This document shows positions 38,140-46,170 of a stretch of DNA of 64,000 nucleotides, one piece after another; the stretch's first letter is position 1, and every line of letters starts with the position of its first letter. Made by a program: the position numbers and the translations under genes. The stretch covers positions 1 through 64,000 of the forward strand of contig JAKOYD010000012.1 in NCBI GenBank assembly GCA_029780695.1, written 5' to 3'. The stretch is from Pseudomonadota bacterium (GTDB lineage Bacteria; Pseudomonadota; Gammaproteobacteria; Burkholderiales; Burkholderiaceae_C). The notes under the pieces were generated by a model. That model saw only the letters and a program-made list of their open reading frames with translations, did not search any database and was not told where the DNA came from.

Positions 38140-38919
38140 CTACTCGTAGCGCGGCGTCTGCTTGGCCAGGAAGGCGTTGATGCCGATGCCGCCGTTGGGG
38201 TGGTGCAGGTTTTTCACGAAGTGGTCGCGCTCGGCCGCCAGGTGCTGGGGCAGGGTGTGCGCGGTGGCATCGCCCACCAGCTCCTTGATGCTGGTCAGCA
38301 CGTTGGGCGCGCGCGCGCCCAGCTTGTCGGCCCACTGCAGCGCCGTGCCCAGTGCCTGGCCGGCATCGCACAGGCGGTTGACCACGCCCAGCTCGTGCAG
38401 CCGCTGCGCGCCGATGCGTTCGCCGCCCATCAGCAGCTCGTTCACCAGCTGGCGCGGCAGCAGGTGCGACAGGCTCCAGCTGCCGCCGCCGTCGGGCGAC
38501 AGCGCGACGCTGCTGTAGGCCATGACGAACACCGCGTTGCGCGCCGCCACGATCAGGTCGCACGCCAGCGCCAGCGAAAAGCCCGCGCCGGCCGCCGGCC
38601 CTTCGACGGCCGCGATGATGGGCTTGGGAAAGGCGCGGATGGCCTCGACCCAGCTGTGCAGTTGCTCGATGCTCTGCGCCTGTACCTGCGGCGGCTTCTG
38701 GCGGTTGGCCAGCAGGCGCTGCAGGTTGCCGCCGGCGCAGAAGGTGTCGCCTTCGCCGGTCAGCACCACGCAGCGCACGTCGGGGTTGGTCTCGGCGACG
38801 TTCAGCGCCTCGACGCCAGCGGCGTACATCTCGGGGCCGAGCGCGTTGCGATGCTCGGGGTTGCTGATGGTCAGCACCATGGTGCTGCCTTCGAAGGTGC
38901 TGCGCAGTTCGGCGGCCAT
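38140..38919 (-). CDS. Enoyl-CoA hydratase/isomerase family protein
   Basis: The 259-aa crotonase-fold protein has GEGDTFCAGGNLQRLL (near 55), the oxyanion region AAVEGPAAGAGFSLALACDL (near 103) and SPDGGGSWSLSHLLPRQLVN (near 140). A general hydratase of beta-oxidation is likely, but crotonases have many activities. It is 13 bases downstream of the small gene at 38933 and belongs to the acyl-CoA catabolic cluster. Confidence 0.9.
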   Translation of the reverse strand: MAAELRSTFEGSTMVLTISNPEHRNALGPEMYAAGVEALNVAETNPDVRCVVLTGEGDTFCAGGNLQRLLANRQKPPQVQAQSIEQLHSWVEAIRAFPKPIIAAVEGPAAGAGFSLALACDLIVAARNAVFVMAYSSVALSPDGGGSWSLSHLLPRQLVNELLMGGERIGAQRLHELGVVNRLCDAGQALGTALQWADKLGARAPNVLTSIKELVGDATAHTLPQHLAAERDHFVKNLHHPNGGIGINAFLAKQTPRYE

Positions 38920-38932
38920 GGGCAGTGACGGC

Positions 38933-39199
38933 TTATTCGGGGGTGGAGGGATCGCCATCGGCGCCGGGGTCGGCCGCGGCCTGGCGGGCCAGTTCTTCGT
39001 CGCTGAGCGGCGGCAGCTGCTCCAGTGCCTGCAGCTCGCGCAGCTCGTCGGCGCTGCGCCCGGTTTGTTCGAGCACGACGCGATCAATCTCGGCCTGCAG
39101 CAGGGCATTGGGGTCGGCGATGATGCCCTGGGGCACTGCCGCGGGCGGCTGGCCGGAGCCTGCGAGGGGGTTGAAGTCACCGTCTTGGGGTGTGATCAT
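38933..39199 (-). CDS. Small acidic protein of unknown function
   Basis: This 88-aa protein (MITPQDGDFNPLAGSGQPPA at the start) is acidic and proline/alanine-rich, with a likely helix from about 34 to 62 (LLQAEIDRVVLEQTGRSADE). It has no signal peptide, membrane segment or domain I recognise. A good AGGAG site precedes its ATG, and it is spaced 13 bases from the enoyl-CoA hydratase gene, so it is probably real and cotranscribed. Confidence 0.65.
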   Translation of the reverse strand: MITPQDGDFNPLAGSGQPPAAVPQGIIADPNALLQAEIDRVVLEQTGRSADELRELQALEQLPPLSDEELARQAAADPGADGDPSTPE

Positions 39200-39207
39200 G
39201 CGGGCTC

Positions 39208-39250
39208 CTGGTTGCTACTGATTGAATAGCGCCCTGTGCTTGTCCATTAT
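39208..39250. repeat. Possible degenerate AGCTAT-family repeat
   Basis: TTGCTACTGATTGAATAGCG followed by CCCTGTGCTTGTCC has parts of the family pattern (AATAGCG, GCTTGTCC) in the 186-bp gap before paaH-type sequence. It is weak. Confidence 0.35.
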
Positions 39251-39345
39251 GCGCAAAACGCTGCTTTCTGGATCATTCGGCAGCCAGGGGCCACGGCGCA
39301 GGCCGAGCCAGGGCGCCGCGCAGCGGGCTTGGCCCGGCCGCTGGC

Positions 39346-39385
39346 GTCGTCCCTCTTGGGGGAAGGCGCGCAGCGACTCAGCGGG
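39346..39385 (-). repeat. Partial stop-proximal element, copy D
   Basis: GTCGTCCCTCTTGGGGGAAG and GCGCGCAGCGACTCAGCGGG share the ends of copies A-C but lack the central stem-loop. It lies directly after the 3-hydroxyacyl-CoA dehydrogenase stop codon, the same position as the full copies. Confidence 0.55.
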
Positions 39386-40909
39386 TCATTCTTCTTCATG
39401 CATCAGGCTCAGGCCGATGGCGCCGCGCCGGCGCAGCCACGGGCTGGGGCGATAGCGCGGGTCGCCATAGACGGTTTGCATGTTGAACAGCACTTCGAGA
39501 ATGTTGGCCGGGCCATAGCGGTCGCCCATGGCCAGCGGCCCCAGCGGGTAGCCCAGGCCCAGGGTGACGGCGGTTTCCAGGTCCTGCGGGCTGCACACGC
39601 GCTGCTGGCACATGTCGGCCGCGATGTTGACGATGGTGGCCACCACGCGCTGCGTGACGAAGCCGCCCGAATCGCGGATCACGCTGACGGCCTTGCCATC
39701 GCGCGCGAACAGCGCGTGCGCGGCATCGCGCATGTCGCTGCGCGTGGCCGGGTTGGTGGCCAGCACGCGGCGCTTGGTGGCGGCGTCGTCCACCAGCATG
39801 TCGATGCCGACGGTGCGCGCCGGGTCCAGCCGCTCGACGACGGCGACGGTGGTGACGTCGAAGCCCAGCGGCGCCACCAGCGTCAGCGCCTGCGGCGACG
39901 GCGACTGGCCGGTCTCGATCTTCGCGCCCAGATCCTTCAGCAACTGGTACAGCTCGGCGCGACGCGCGGCGCGGGTCGACACCCAAACGGGCGGCATTTC
40001 ATCCACCTGTGTCACCGGCGGTTCGGGCGCGATCTGCGCGGCGCCGCCTGCGTATTTGTAGAAGCCGTCGCCCACCTTCTTGCCCACCACGCCGCCGGCC
40101 AGGCGCTGCGCGGTGATCACGCTCGGGCGGTAGCGCGGCTCGTCGTAGTACTGGCGGTAGATGGATTCCATCACCGGGTGCGAGACGTCCAGCGCGGTCA
40201 GGTCCATCAGCTCGAACGGGCCCAGTTTAAAGCCCACCTGGTCCTTCAGAATGCGGTCGATGGTGGCGAAATCGGCCACGCCCTCGCTGACGATGCGCAG
40301 CGCCTCGGTGCCGTAGCCACGACCGGCGTGGTTGACGATGAAGCCCGGCGTGTCTTCGGCCTGCACCGGCGTGTGGCCCATCTGGCGTGCGTAGCCGGCC
40401 AGGCGTTGGCACACGGCGGCGTCGGTCTTCAGGCCGGCGATGACCTCGACCACCTTCATCAGTGGCACCGGGTTGAAGAAGTGGTAGCCCGCGAACTGCG
40501 CCGGGCGCTGCAGTGCCGCGGCAATCGCCGTCACCGACAGCGACGAGGTGTTGGTGGCCAGCACGGCGCCGGGTTGGACGATGCCCTCCAGCTCGGCAAA
40601 CAGGCTTTTCTTCACGTCCAGACGCTCGACGATGGCCTCGACCACCAGATCGCACCCGGCCAGATCGGCCAGCGCGGCGGCAGGTTGCAGGCGTTGCTTG
40701 TGCGCGGCAGCGGTGTCGGCGGTCAGGCGGCCTTTTTCGACCAGCTTGTCCCACTGGGCGCCCAGCGCATCGCGCGCCTTGGCGACCGCTTCGGCCTGGG
40801 TGTCGAACAGCAGCACGGTGCTGCCGGCCTGCGCGGCGATCTGGGCAATGCCCCGGCCCATGGCGCCGGTGCCGACGATGCCGACGGTGGAAAAAAGAGG
40901 TGCAGTCAT
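39386..40909 (-). CDS. 3-hydroxyacyl-CoA dehydrogenase (PaaH-type)
   Basis: The 507-aa protein oxidises 3-hydroxyacyl-CoA with NAD. It has the N-terminal Rossmann motif GIVGTGAMGRGIAQIAAQAG (near 9), the ATNTSSLSVTAIA active region and HFFNPVPLMKVVEVI (near 142). Two C-terminal 3HCDH domains follow, as in PaaH-type enzymes of phenylacetate and general acyl-CoA breakdown. No other phenylacetate genes are near, so a general beta-oxidation role is safer. It is divergent from the ACP operon. Confidence 0.93.
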   Translation of the reverse strand: MTAPLFSTVGIVGTGAMGRGIAQIAAQAGSTVLLFDTQAEAVAKARDALGAQWDKLVEKGRLTADTAAAHKQRLQPAAALADLAGCDLVVEAIVERLDVKKSLFAELEGIVQPGAVLATNTSSLSVTAIAAALQRPAQFAGYHFFNPVPLMKVVEVIAGLKTDAAVCQRLAGYARQMGHTPVQAEDTPGFIVNHAGRGYGTEALRIVSEGVADFATIDRILKDQVGFKLGPFELMDLTALDVSHPVMESIYRQYYDEPRYRPSVITAQRLAGGVVGKKVGDGFYKYAGGAAQIAPEPPVTQVDEMPPVWVSTRAARRAELYQLLKDLGAKIETGQSPSPQALTLVAPLGFDVTTVAVVERLDPARTVGIDMLVDDAATKRRVLATNPATRSDMRDAAHALFARDGKAVSVIRDSGGFVTQRVVATIVNIAADMCQQRVCSPQDLETAVTLGLGYPLGPLAMGDRYGPANILEVLFNMQTVYGDPRYRPSPWLRRRGAIGLSLMHEEE

Positions 40910-41052
40910 GGACGGAGATTATGCGTCTGCACGACGCCCGGCGGTGGCCCGCCAACGCAGTTTGCAGCGGGCGTGGGCGTGGCAGTCGGCGGCGCCCGCG
41001 CGCGCAACAGGCGCCGTGGCACCAAGAGCGCGCGCTGACACTCGGGCGGCAA

Positions 41053-41078
41053 GATGCATCCTTTATAAAGGATGTATC
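41053..41078. promoter_or_regulatory. 26-bp near-perfect operator upstream of the ACP operon
   Basis: The inverted repeat has half-sites GATGCATCCTTTA and TAAAGGATGTATC, twelve of thirteen positions matching. The central CATCCTTTATAAAGGATG (41057-41074) is perfect. It lies about 110 bases before the ACP start and 18 bases upstream of a TACAAT hexamer, so a bound protein would cover the -35 region. The symmetry resembles MarR/TetR-type sites, but no such regulator is encoded nearby. Confidence 0.65.
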
Positions 41079-41095
41079 AAGTTTTATTTGGATGG

Positions 41096-41101
41096 TACAA
41101 T
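41096..41101 (+). promoter_or_regulatory. Putative -10 element of the ACP-KS-radical SAM operon
   Basis: TACAAT stands in a locally A/T-rich stretch, 86 bases before the ACP start codon. The hexamer 17 bases upstream (TGTATC, 41073) is a poor -35 and is part of the operator. Confidence 0.45.
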
Positions 41102-41187
41102 AACTGCCGGTGGCGGCCAGCCCTTGCGTCACGTGGGGCCGCTTTGTCGCTGCGCCCCTCTTTTTATCCACATCCCGGGACAAGCCG

Positions 41188-41445
41188 ATGACTATCGCTG
41201 TAGCGGACGCGTTGCTCAAGCTGGCGCAGCGCTTTTTCAAGATCGACCCATCGGCCATTTACCCCGACACGCCGTTGAACGCGGTCGGCGATTCGTTGGA
41301 CATGGTGGACTTTCTCTCCGATGTCGAGGCCGAGTTCGGCATCCATATCAGCGACGCTGATCTGGTGGACGCGCGCACCGTGCACGATCTGGCGGCGGTG
41401 GTGGAGCGCCTGTCCGCTCAAAAGCACGCCAAGCCCGCGGCGTAG
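41188..41445 (+). CDS. Acyl carrier protein of a small biosynthetic operon
   Basis: The 85-aa protein is an ACP with the phosphopantetheine serine at position 36 in GDSLDMVDFL. The surrounding DxxF..I pattern is typical, with helix IV near LVDARTVHDLAAVVERL. It differs from the housekeeping AcpP and is the first gene of a four-gene run. It would carry the acyl chain for the ketosynthase that starts six bases after its stop. No phosphopantetheinyl transferase is encoded here, so the host enzyme must activate it. Confidence 0.9.
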   Translation: MTIAVADALLKLAQRFFKIDPSAIYPDTPLNAVGDSLDMVDFLSDVEAEFGIHISDADLVDARTVHDLAAVVERLSAQKHAKPAA

Positions 41446-41450
41446 GGGGC

Positions 41451-42695
41451 GTGGTGACGGCCGCCGCATCCGCGCCGCCGGTGCCAGCAAGGCACGCGGT
41501 CTGGCTGACCGGTTGGGGATTTTGTTCTCCGCTGGGCGGTGACGCGCAGTCGTTCATGGACCAGCTGTTTACCGCGCGCCATGTATTTCAGCGCCTGCAA
41601 AGGCCGCTGGTGCGGCCAGTGCCGGCCGCCATGGTCGACGACCCCGGCCTGACTTCGCGCGCCTGGCCGTCGCACCTGGATCGGATGGGGCAGATGGCGA
41701 TCCTGGCGGCGCAACGCGCCATCCAGAACGCGGGGCTGGCGGGGCAAAGCGAAATCATCGATACCTGTGGCGTCTATCTGGGCAACGGGTGCGGCACCAC
41801 CGAATCCAACCACGATGCGTATGAGCGCCTGTTCGCCACGCAACGCCTGTCGGGGCTGACGTTGCTGCGCTGCCTGCCGTCAGCGGCGGCCAGCGCCGTG
41901 GCCATGGACTTGGCGCTGCACGGCCCCGTGCAGACCTTTACCAACGCCTGTGCGTCTTCCTCGATGGCCTTGGGCGAAGCCATGCGCGCCATTCGGCATG
42001 GGTACGCCACGTGCGTGCTGGCGGGCGGAAGCGAGGCACCATTCGGCGCCGGCACGCTCAAGGCATGGGAAGCCTTGCGCGTGATGGCGCCCGACGACGA
42101 CCCCGACCAAGCGTGCCGTCCCTTTGACGTTTCGCGACAGGGCCTGGTGCTTGGCGAAGGCGCCGTGTTTTTTGTGCTGGAGCAGCAGGATGCCGCGCGG
42201 GCACGGGGCGCCACGCCGCTGGCGGTATTGCAGGGGTATGGCTGCAGCAACGACGCGCACCATTGGACCGAGCCCGACCTTGAAGGCCAGAAGCGCGCCA
42301 TGCGCGCGGCCCTGGACGACGCCGGTTGCCAGGCGCGCGACATCGTGGCCATCAACGCCCACGGCACCGGTACGCCGGTGGGCGACCGGGTGGAAATGAT
42401 GTCCGTGGCCAGCGTGTTCGACGGCTGCGCGGTGCCCATCAGTTCAACCAAGGCGTTGCATGGACATTTGCTGGGTGCGTCGGGCGCGATCGAGCTGGCG
42501 GCCTGCGTGGCAACGCTGCTGCGCGGCCAGGTGCCGCACACGCGAAACCTGCGCACGCCCGAGCCGGCGTCCGCCTCGCTGGACTTGGTGCGCGATGCGC
42601 CGCGCGCCTTGGCGCGCCCCGGGCCGGTGTTGTCCAACTCGTTTGCCTTTGGCGGCATCAATGCCAGCCTGATCGTGGCGCCCGCGCCGTCCTGA
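41451..42695 (+). CDS. Beta-ketoacyl-ACP synthase, stand-alone (FabF-like)
   Basis: The 414-aa condensing enzyme has an intact catalytic triad: Cys 167 in TNACASSSMA, His 304 in INAHGTGTPVGD and His 339 in STKALHGHLLGASG with Lys 334. It would lengthen an ACP-bound acyl chain by decarboxylative condensation. Start codon is GTG (41451, or the next GTG). Unlike fabF in the fatty-acid operon, it is next to an ACP, a radical SAM protein and a hydrolase. There is no ketoreductase, dehydratase or acyltransferase in the run. A dedicated chain-building role is inferred. Confidence 0.9.
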   Translation: MVTAAASAPPVPARHAVWLTGWGFCSPLGGDAQSFMDQLFTARHVFQRLQRPLVRPVPAAMVDDPGLTSRAWPSHLDRMGQMAILAAQRAIQNAGLAGQSEIIDTCGVYLGNGCGTTESNHDAYERLFATQRLSGLTLLRCLPSAAASAVAMDLALHGPVQTFTNACASSSMALGEAMRAIRHGYATCVLAGGSEAPFGAGTLKAWEALRVMAPDDDPDQACRPFDVSRQGLVLGEGAVFFVLEQQDAARARGATPLAVLQGYGCSNDAHHWTEPDLEGQKRAMRAALDDAGCQARDIVAINAHGTGTPVGDRVEMMSVASVFDGCAVPISSTKALHGHLLGASGAIELAACVATLLRGQVPHTRNLRTPEPASASLDLVRDAPRALARPGPVLSNSFAFGGINASLIVAPAPS

Positions 42696-42722
42696 GCGCG
42701 GTGGCGCAAGCATTTGAGCAGC

Positions 42723-44222
42723 ATGAACCCTTCTCGCACCCCCATGAGCCCCGCCGACGTGCTCTCGTTCTTGTCGCGTCACCAAGACCGGCATACGTCC
42801 AACAAGGTGCTGCATGGGCATCCATCGCCGGCGTTCTGGCGCACGGAGGGCGCCGCTGATGCACTTCAGGGCTTGTCAGGGGCGCTGTCGCGGCATCCCG
42901 CCAAGGTGAACCTGTACTTCAGCATTCCGTTTTGCTTGCCGACCGATCCGCCGCATTGCGGCTTTTGCCTTTTCCCGACCGAAGACTATCGTGGCAAGAG
43001 CGCCACGACGCACTATCTGGAACTGATGGCGCGCGAAATCCGTTTGCAGCGCGAGTTGCACCGTGGCAGCCAGCTGGAATCGTTCTACGTCGGTGGCGGT
43101 ACGCCCAACCTGCTGCATCCCAGCGACTATGCGCGCTTGATGGAGCTGGCTGATTCGCTGTTTCCGGGGCAAACGCAGGGCATCGAGAAGACGCTGGAGG
43201 GCATTCCGCAGCTGTTTTCAGAGGACAAGGTGGCCGCCATCAAGGCCGCGGGGTTCAATCGCGTCAGCATGGGGGTTCAGCAATTGAATGAGCGGCTGAT
43301 TCGCTACAGCGGCCGCAAGCAGACCAACCGGCACGTGTTCGACGCCATCGCGTCCTTTGCCAGGCATGAACTGGCCTGCAACGTCGATCTGATCTACGCC
43401 TGGCCCGAGCAGACGGTGCAAGACATGCTGGACGGTTTGCGGGCCGTGGTGGCTTGCGGCATTCGCCACATCACGCATTACGAATTGAATATCGCCGGGC
43501 GCTCGGACTTTGCGCTGCACCAAAGGCAGCACGTGCCGACGATGGCCGGAAAGCTAGAGATGTACCTGCAAGCCAAGGCTTACCTTGAGTCAGAAGGGTT
43601 TGTGCAGCGCACCGTGTACGACTGGGAGCGCGCCGATGCCACCGCGCTGCCCAGCGGCCTGATGGCGTCGGAATACCGCTATGAGCAGAATCTGCGTGAC
43701 GGGCTGGATGCAGACAGTTCGCAGGCGCCGCGCTACATGTGCGGCGTGGGGCACGCGGCCGTCAGCGTGCGCGCCCACCGGCCATCTTCCGGCGTGCCCT
43801 CGGTGTCCAGCATGAACTGGCGTTCGCTCAGCCGCTACGCCGAATCGGTCCAGGCCGATGGCCTGCCGGTGGAAAGATTCCATGTGCACACCGAAGAGGA
43901 CGTGCGTTTGCTGTGGCTTTTTCAGTCGCTGCAGGAGATGGCGGTGGATCTCGACAAATACAGCACGCATTTCGGCAGCGAGTTTGTCGACGACTGCGCC
44001 GGCGTGGTCGACGTTCTGGGCCAGCACGGCTGGGCCAGCGTGCAGGGCCGCTGCTGGCGGCTCAGTGCCGAAGGCGGCTTTTTCGTGCCCTTGATCCAGA
44101 GCTTGCTCGCGCATCCCCGGGTGCTGGCGTTGCAGGCGGCTTCGGCGCAACAGGCGAGCCACCCCACGCACATTCCGATCCGGTCGGCCATCGATACCGG
44201 CGCTTGCAGCCCGACGCGCTGA
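42723..44222 (+). CDS. HemN-like radical SAM protein with noncanonical cluster spacing
   Basis: The 499-aa protein is related to oxygen-independent coproporphyrinogen oxidase/HemW (YVGGGTPNLL near 119; FNRVSMGVQQLNERL; DLIYAWPEQT; YELNIAGRSD). The cluster motif is C71-x7-C79-x2-C82, four residues longer than the C-x3-C-x2-C of HemN. It sits between an ACP/ketosynthase pair and a hydrolase, not with heme genes. HemN-like enzymes outside heme synthesis include cyclopropanases and methyltransferases, so a radical change of an ACP-bound chain is plausible but unproven. A TTG nine bases upstream is an alternative start. Confidence 0.82.
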   Translation: MNPSRTPMSPADVLSFLSRHQDRHTSNKVLHGHPSPAFWRTEGAADALQGLSGALSRHPAKVNLYFSIPFCLPTDPPHCGFCLFPTEDYRGKSATTHYLELMAREIRLQRELHRGSQLESFYVGGGTPNLLHPSDYARLMELADSLFPGQTQGIEKTLEGIPQLFSEDKVAAIKAAGFNRVSMGVQQLNERLIRYSGRKQTNRHVFDAIASFARHELACNVDLIYAWPEQTVQDMLDGLRAVVACGIRHITHYELNIAGRSDFALHQRQHVPTMAGKLEMYLQAKAYLESEGFVQRTVYDWERADATALPSGLMASEYRYEQNLRDGLDADSSQAPRYMCGVGHAAVSVRAHRPSSGVPSVSSMNWRSLSRYAESVQADGLPVERFHVHTEEDVRLLWLFQSLQEMAVDLDKYSTHFGSEFVDDCAGVVDVLGQHGWASVQGRCWRLSAEGGFFVPLIQSLLAHPRVLALQAASAQQASHPTHIPIRSAIDTGACSPTR

Positions 44223-44237
44223 AGTCCGGGGATTGAG

Positions 44238-45098
44238 GTGATTGTTTGCGAGCCGCGGCCGCTGCGTGCGCCAGACGGTGTTGGCCTGGGTTGGTGGCGC
44301 GTGGCGGATGAGGCGCAGCGCGCCGCCGAGCCGCGGCATCTGCTGCTGACCCACGGCACGTTTTCCGACAGGCGCGTTTGCATGACCATGGCGCGCGCCT
44401 GGGCCGAGCAAGGCCATGTGGCGTGGATACTCGAGTGGCGTGGTCATGGCCGCAGCGACCGGGTCGCCGAGCCTTACGACATGGAGACGGTGGCCGAGCG
44501 TGATGTCCCGGCGGCGTTGCATGAGCTGCAGCGCCTCGCTCCGCTCGCGCCGCTGTGCGTTGCCACCCACAGCGGCGGCGGTTTGGCGTTGACGATGGCG
44601 TTGCTGCGCCAGCCCGGGCTGGCCAGCCGTTTGCACAAGGTGGCGTTGTTTGCCTGCCAGGCCTGTGACGCCGCGGGTACGCCGTGGCGCGTGGCGCGTT
44701 TGGCCGCGGCCGCGGCAATCACGCGCGTCTACGGACGCATCCCGGCGCGACCTCTGCGTCTGGGCGTCCAGGACGAATCGCACGCCATGATGGGCCCCTG
44801 GTTTCGCTGGAATCTCACGCGGTCTTTTCGGGGCCGAGATGGGTTCGACTACGGGGCGCGGCAGCGCGATATCGTCGTGCCGGTCATGGCCATTGCGGCG
44901 CAGGCCGACCACTTCATTGCCCCGGCGGGCGCCTGCCACCGGTTCTGGAGCCGGTTTGGCGCTCCGGCACAGGGCCAGTTTCTGGTGTGTGGCCCATCGA
45001 CCGGGTACGCGCAGGCCTACGGCCACGCCACCATCATGCATTCACCGCAAGCGGCGCAGGAGGTGCTGCCGGGGGTCATCGCCTGGCTGCTGCAATAG
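44238..45098 (+). CDS. Alpha/beta hydrolase, candidate release thioesterase/esterase
   Basis: The 286-aa alpha/beta hydrolase has the oxyanion-region HGTFSDRRVC (39-48), a nucleophile elbow with Ser 112 in ATHSGGGLAL (first glycine of GxSxG replaced by Thr) and a late acid/histidine pair in AAQADHFIAP and YGHATIM. Start codon GTG is 15 bases after the radical SAM gene. In this operon it could release or transfer the finished acyl chain from the ACP, but an ordinary lipase/esterase is possible. Confidence 0.85.
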   Translation: MIVCEPRPLRAPDGVGLGWWRVADEAQRAAEPRHLLLTHGTFSDRRVCMTMARAWAEQGHVAWILEWRGHGRSDRVAEPYDMETVAERDVPAALHELQRLAPLAPLCVATHSGGGLALTMALLRQPGLASRLHKVALFACQACDAAGTPWRVARLAAAAAITRVYGRIPARPLRLGVQDESHAMMGPWFRWNLTRSFRGRDGFDYGARQRDIVVPVMAIAAQADHFIAPAGACHRFWSRFGAPAQGQFLVCGPSTGYAQAYGHATIMHSPQAAQEVLPGVIAWLLQ

Positions 45099-45164
45099 CC
45101 CGGCACGCCGACGGCAGCCACACCAGGCGGGCGCCAGCATGGCAGGGGCCAGCCGCATCAGGGT

Positions 45165-46170
45165 TTAGCGTCGCACCTGCAGCGCGCCTGGATTGACGAT
45201 GTTGGTCGGCGTGCCGCGCAGGTAGTTGATGACGTTGTCGAACGCGGCGCCGAAATACAGCTCGTAGCTGTCCTGTTCGACGTAGCCGATGTGCGGCGTG
45301 CAGATGCAGTTTTCGAGCCGCAACAGCGCGTGACCCTGCAGGATGGGCTCGGTCTCGAACACGTCCACCGCGCCCATGCCGGGCCGGCCGCGGTTGAGCG
45401 CGCTGACCAGCGCGTCGGGCTCGATCAGTTCGGCGCGCGAGGTGTTGACCAGCAGCGCCGTCGGCTTCATGCGGCTGAGGTCTTCCAGACGCACGATGCC
45501 GCGCGTGCTGTCTGACAGGCGCAGGTGCAACGAAAGCACGTCGGCCATGGCAAAAAAATCGGCCTGGCTGTGCGCCGTGGCCAGGCCGTCGGCGCGCGCG
45601 CGCCAGCGATTCGGGCGAGCCCCACACCATCACCTGCATGCCGAACGCGCGGCCGTAGCCAGCCACCAGCCGGCCAATGCGGCCGTAGCCCCAAATGCCC
45701 AGCGTGCGCCCATGCAGGACCGTGCCCAGGCCGAAATTGGGCGGCATCGACGCCGACTTCAGCCCCGACTGCTGCCAGGCGCCGTGCTTCAGGTTGCCCA
45801 CGTACTGGGGCAGCCGGCGCGCCGCCGCCATGATGAGCGCCCACGTCAATTCGGCCGGCGCGACCGGCGAACCCACGCCCTCGGCCACGGCGATGCCGCG
45901 CTCGGTGCAGGCCGCGACATCAAGGTGCGCGCCGACGCGCCCGGTCTGCGCAATCATCTTCAGCCGTGGCAGCTTTTCGATCAGCGCGCGCGTGATCTGC
46001 GTGCGTTCGCGGATCAGCACGATCACTTCGGCATCGCGCAACCGTACCGACAGCTGGCCCAGACCCTTGACCGTGTTGGTGTAGACCTTGGCCGGATAGG
46101 GCTCGAGCTTGGACGCGCACGCCAGCTTGCGAACGGCGTCCTGATAGTCGTCGAGGATCACGATATTCAT
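45165..46170 (-). pseudogene. D-2-hydroxyacid dehydrogenase, frameshifted
   Basis: Two reading frames together make one complete dehydrogenase. The N-terminal part, from MNIVILDDYQDAVRKLA (ATG at 46168-46170), contains the NAD motif GIWGYGRIGRLVAG. The C-terminal part (from about 45590 to 45165) has VNTSRAELI, DVFETEP and the catalytic TPHIGYVE. The frame is lost at a (GC)6 run, 45592-45603; loss of two bases or gain of one would restore it. The spliced protein would be about 335 aa. It could be a real pseudogene, a slippage-prone switch, or a sequencing error. It is convergent with the hydrolase of the ACP operon. Confidence 0.85.

Noticed and set aside
42723-44222. Calling the radical SAM protein coproporphyrinogen III oxidase (HemN) or HemW
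   Set aside because: The cluster spacing differs and the neighbours are an ACP, a ketosynthase and a hydrolase, not heme genes.
41188-45098. Ladderane, aryl polyene or type II PKS cluster
   Set aside because: Those need several more genes (chain-length factor, ketoreductases, dehydratases or desaturases); none are present.
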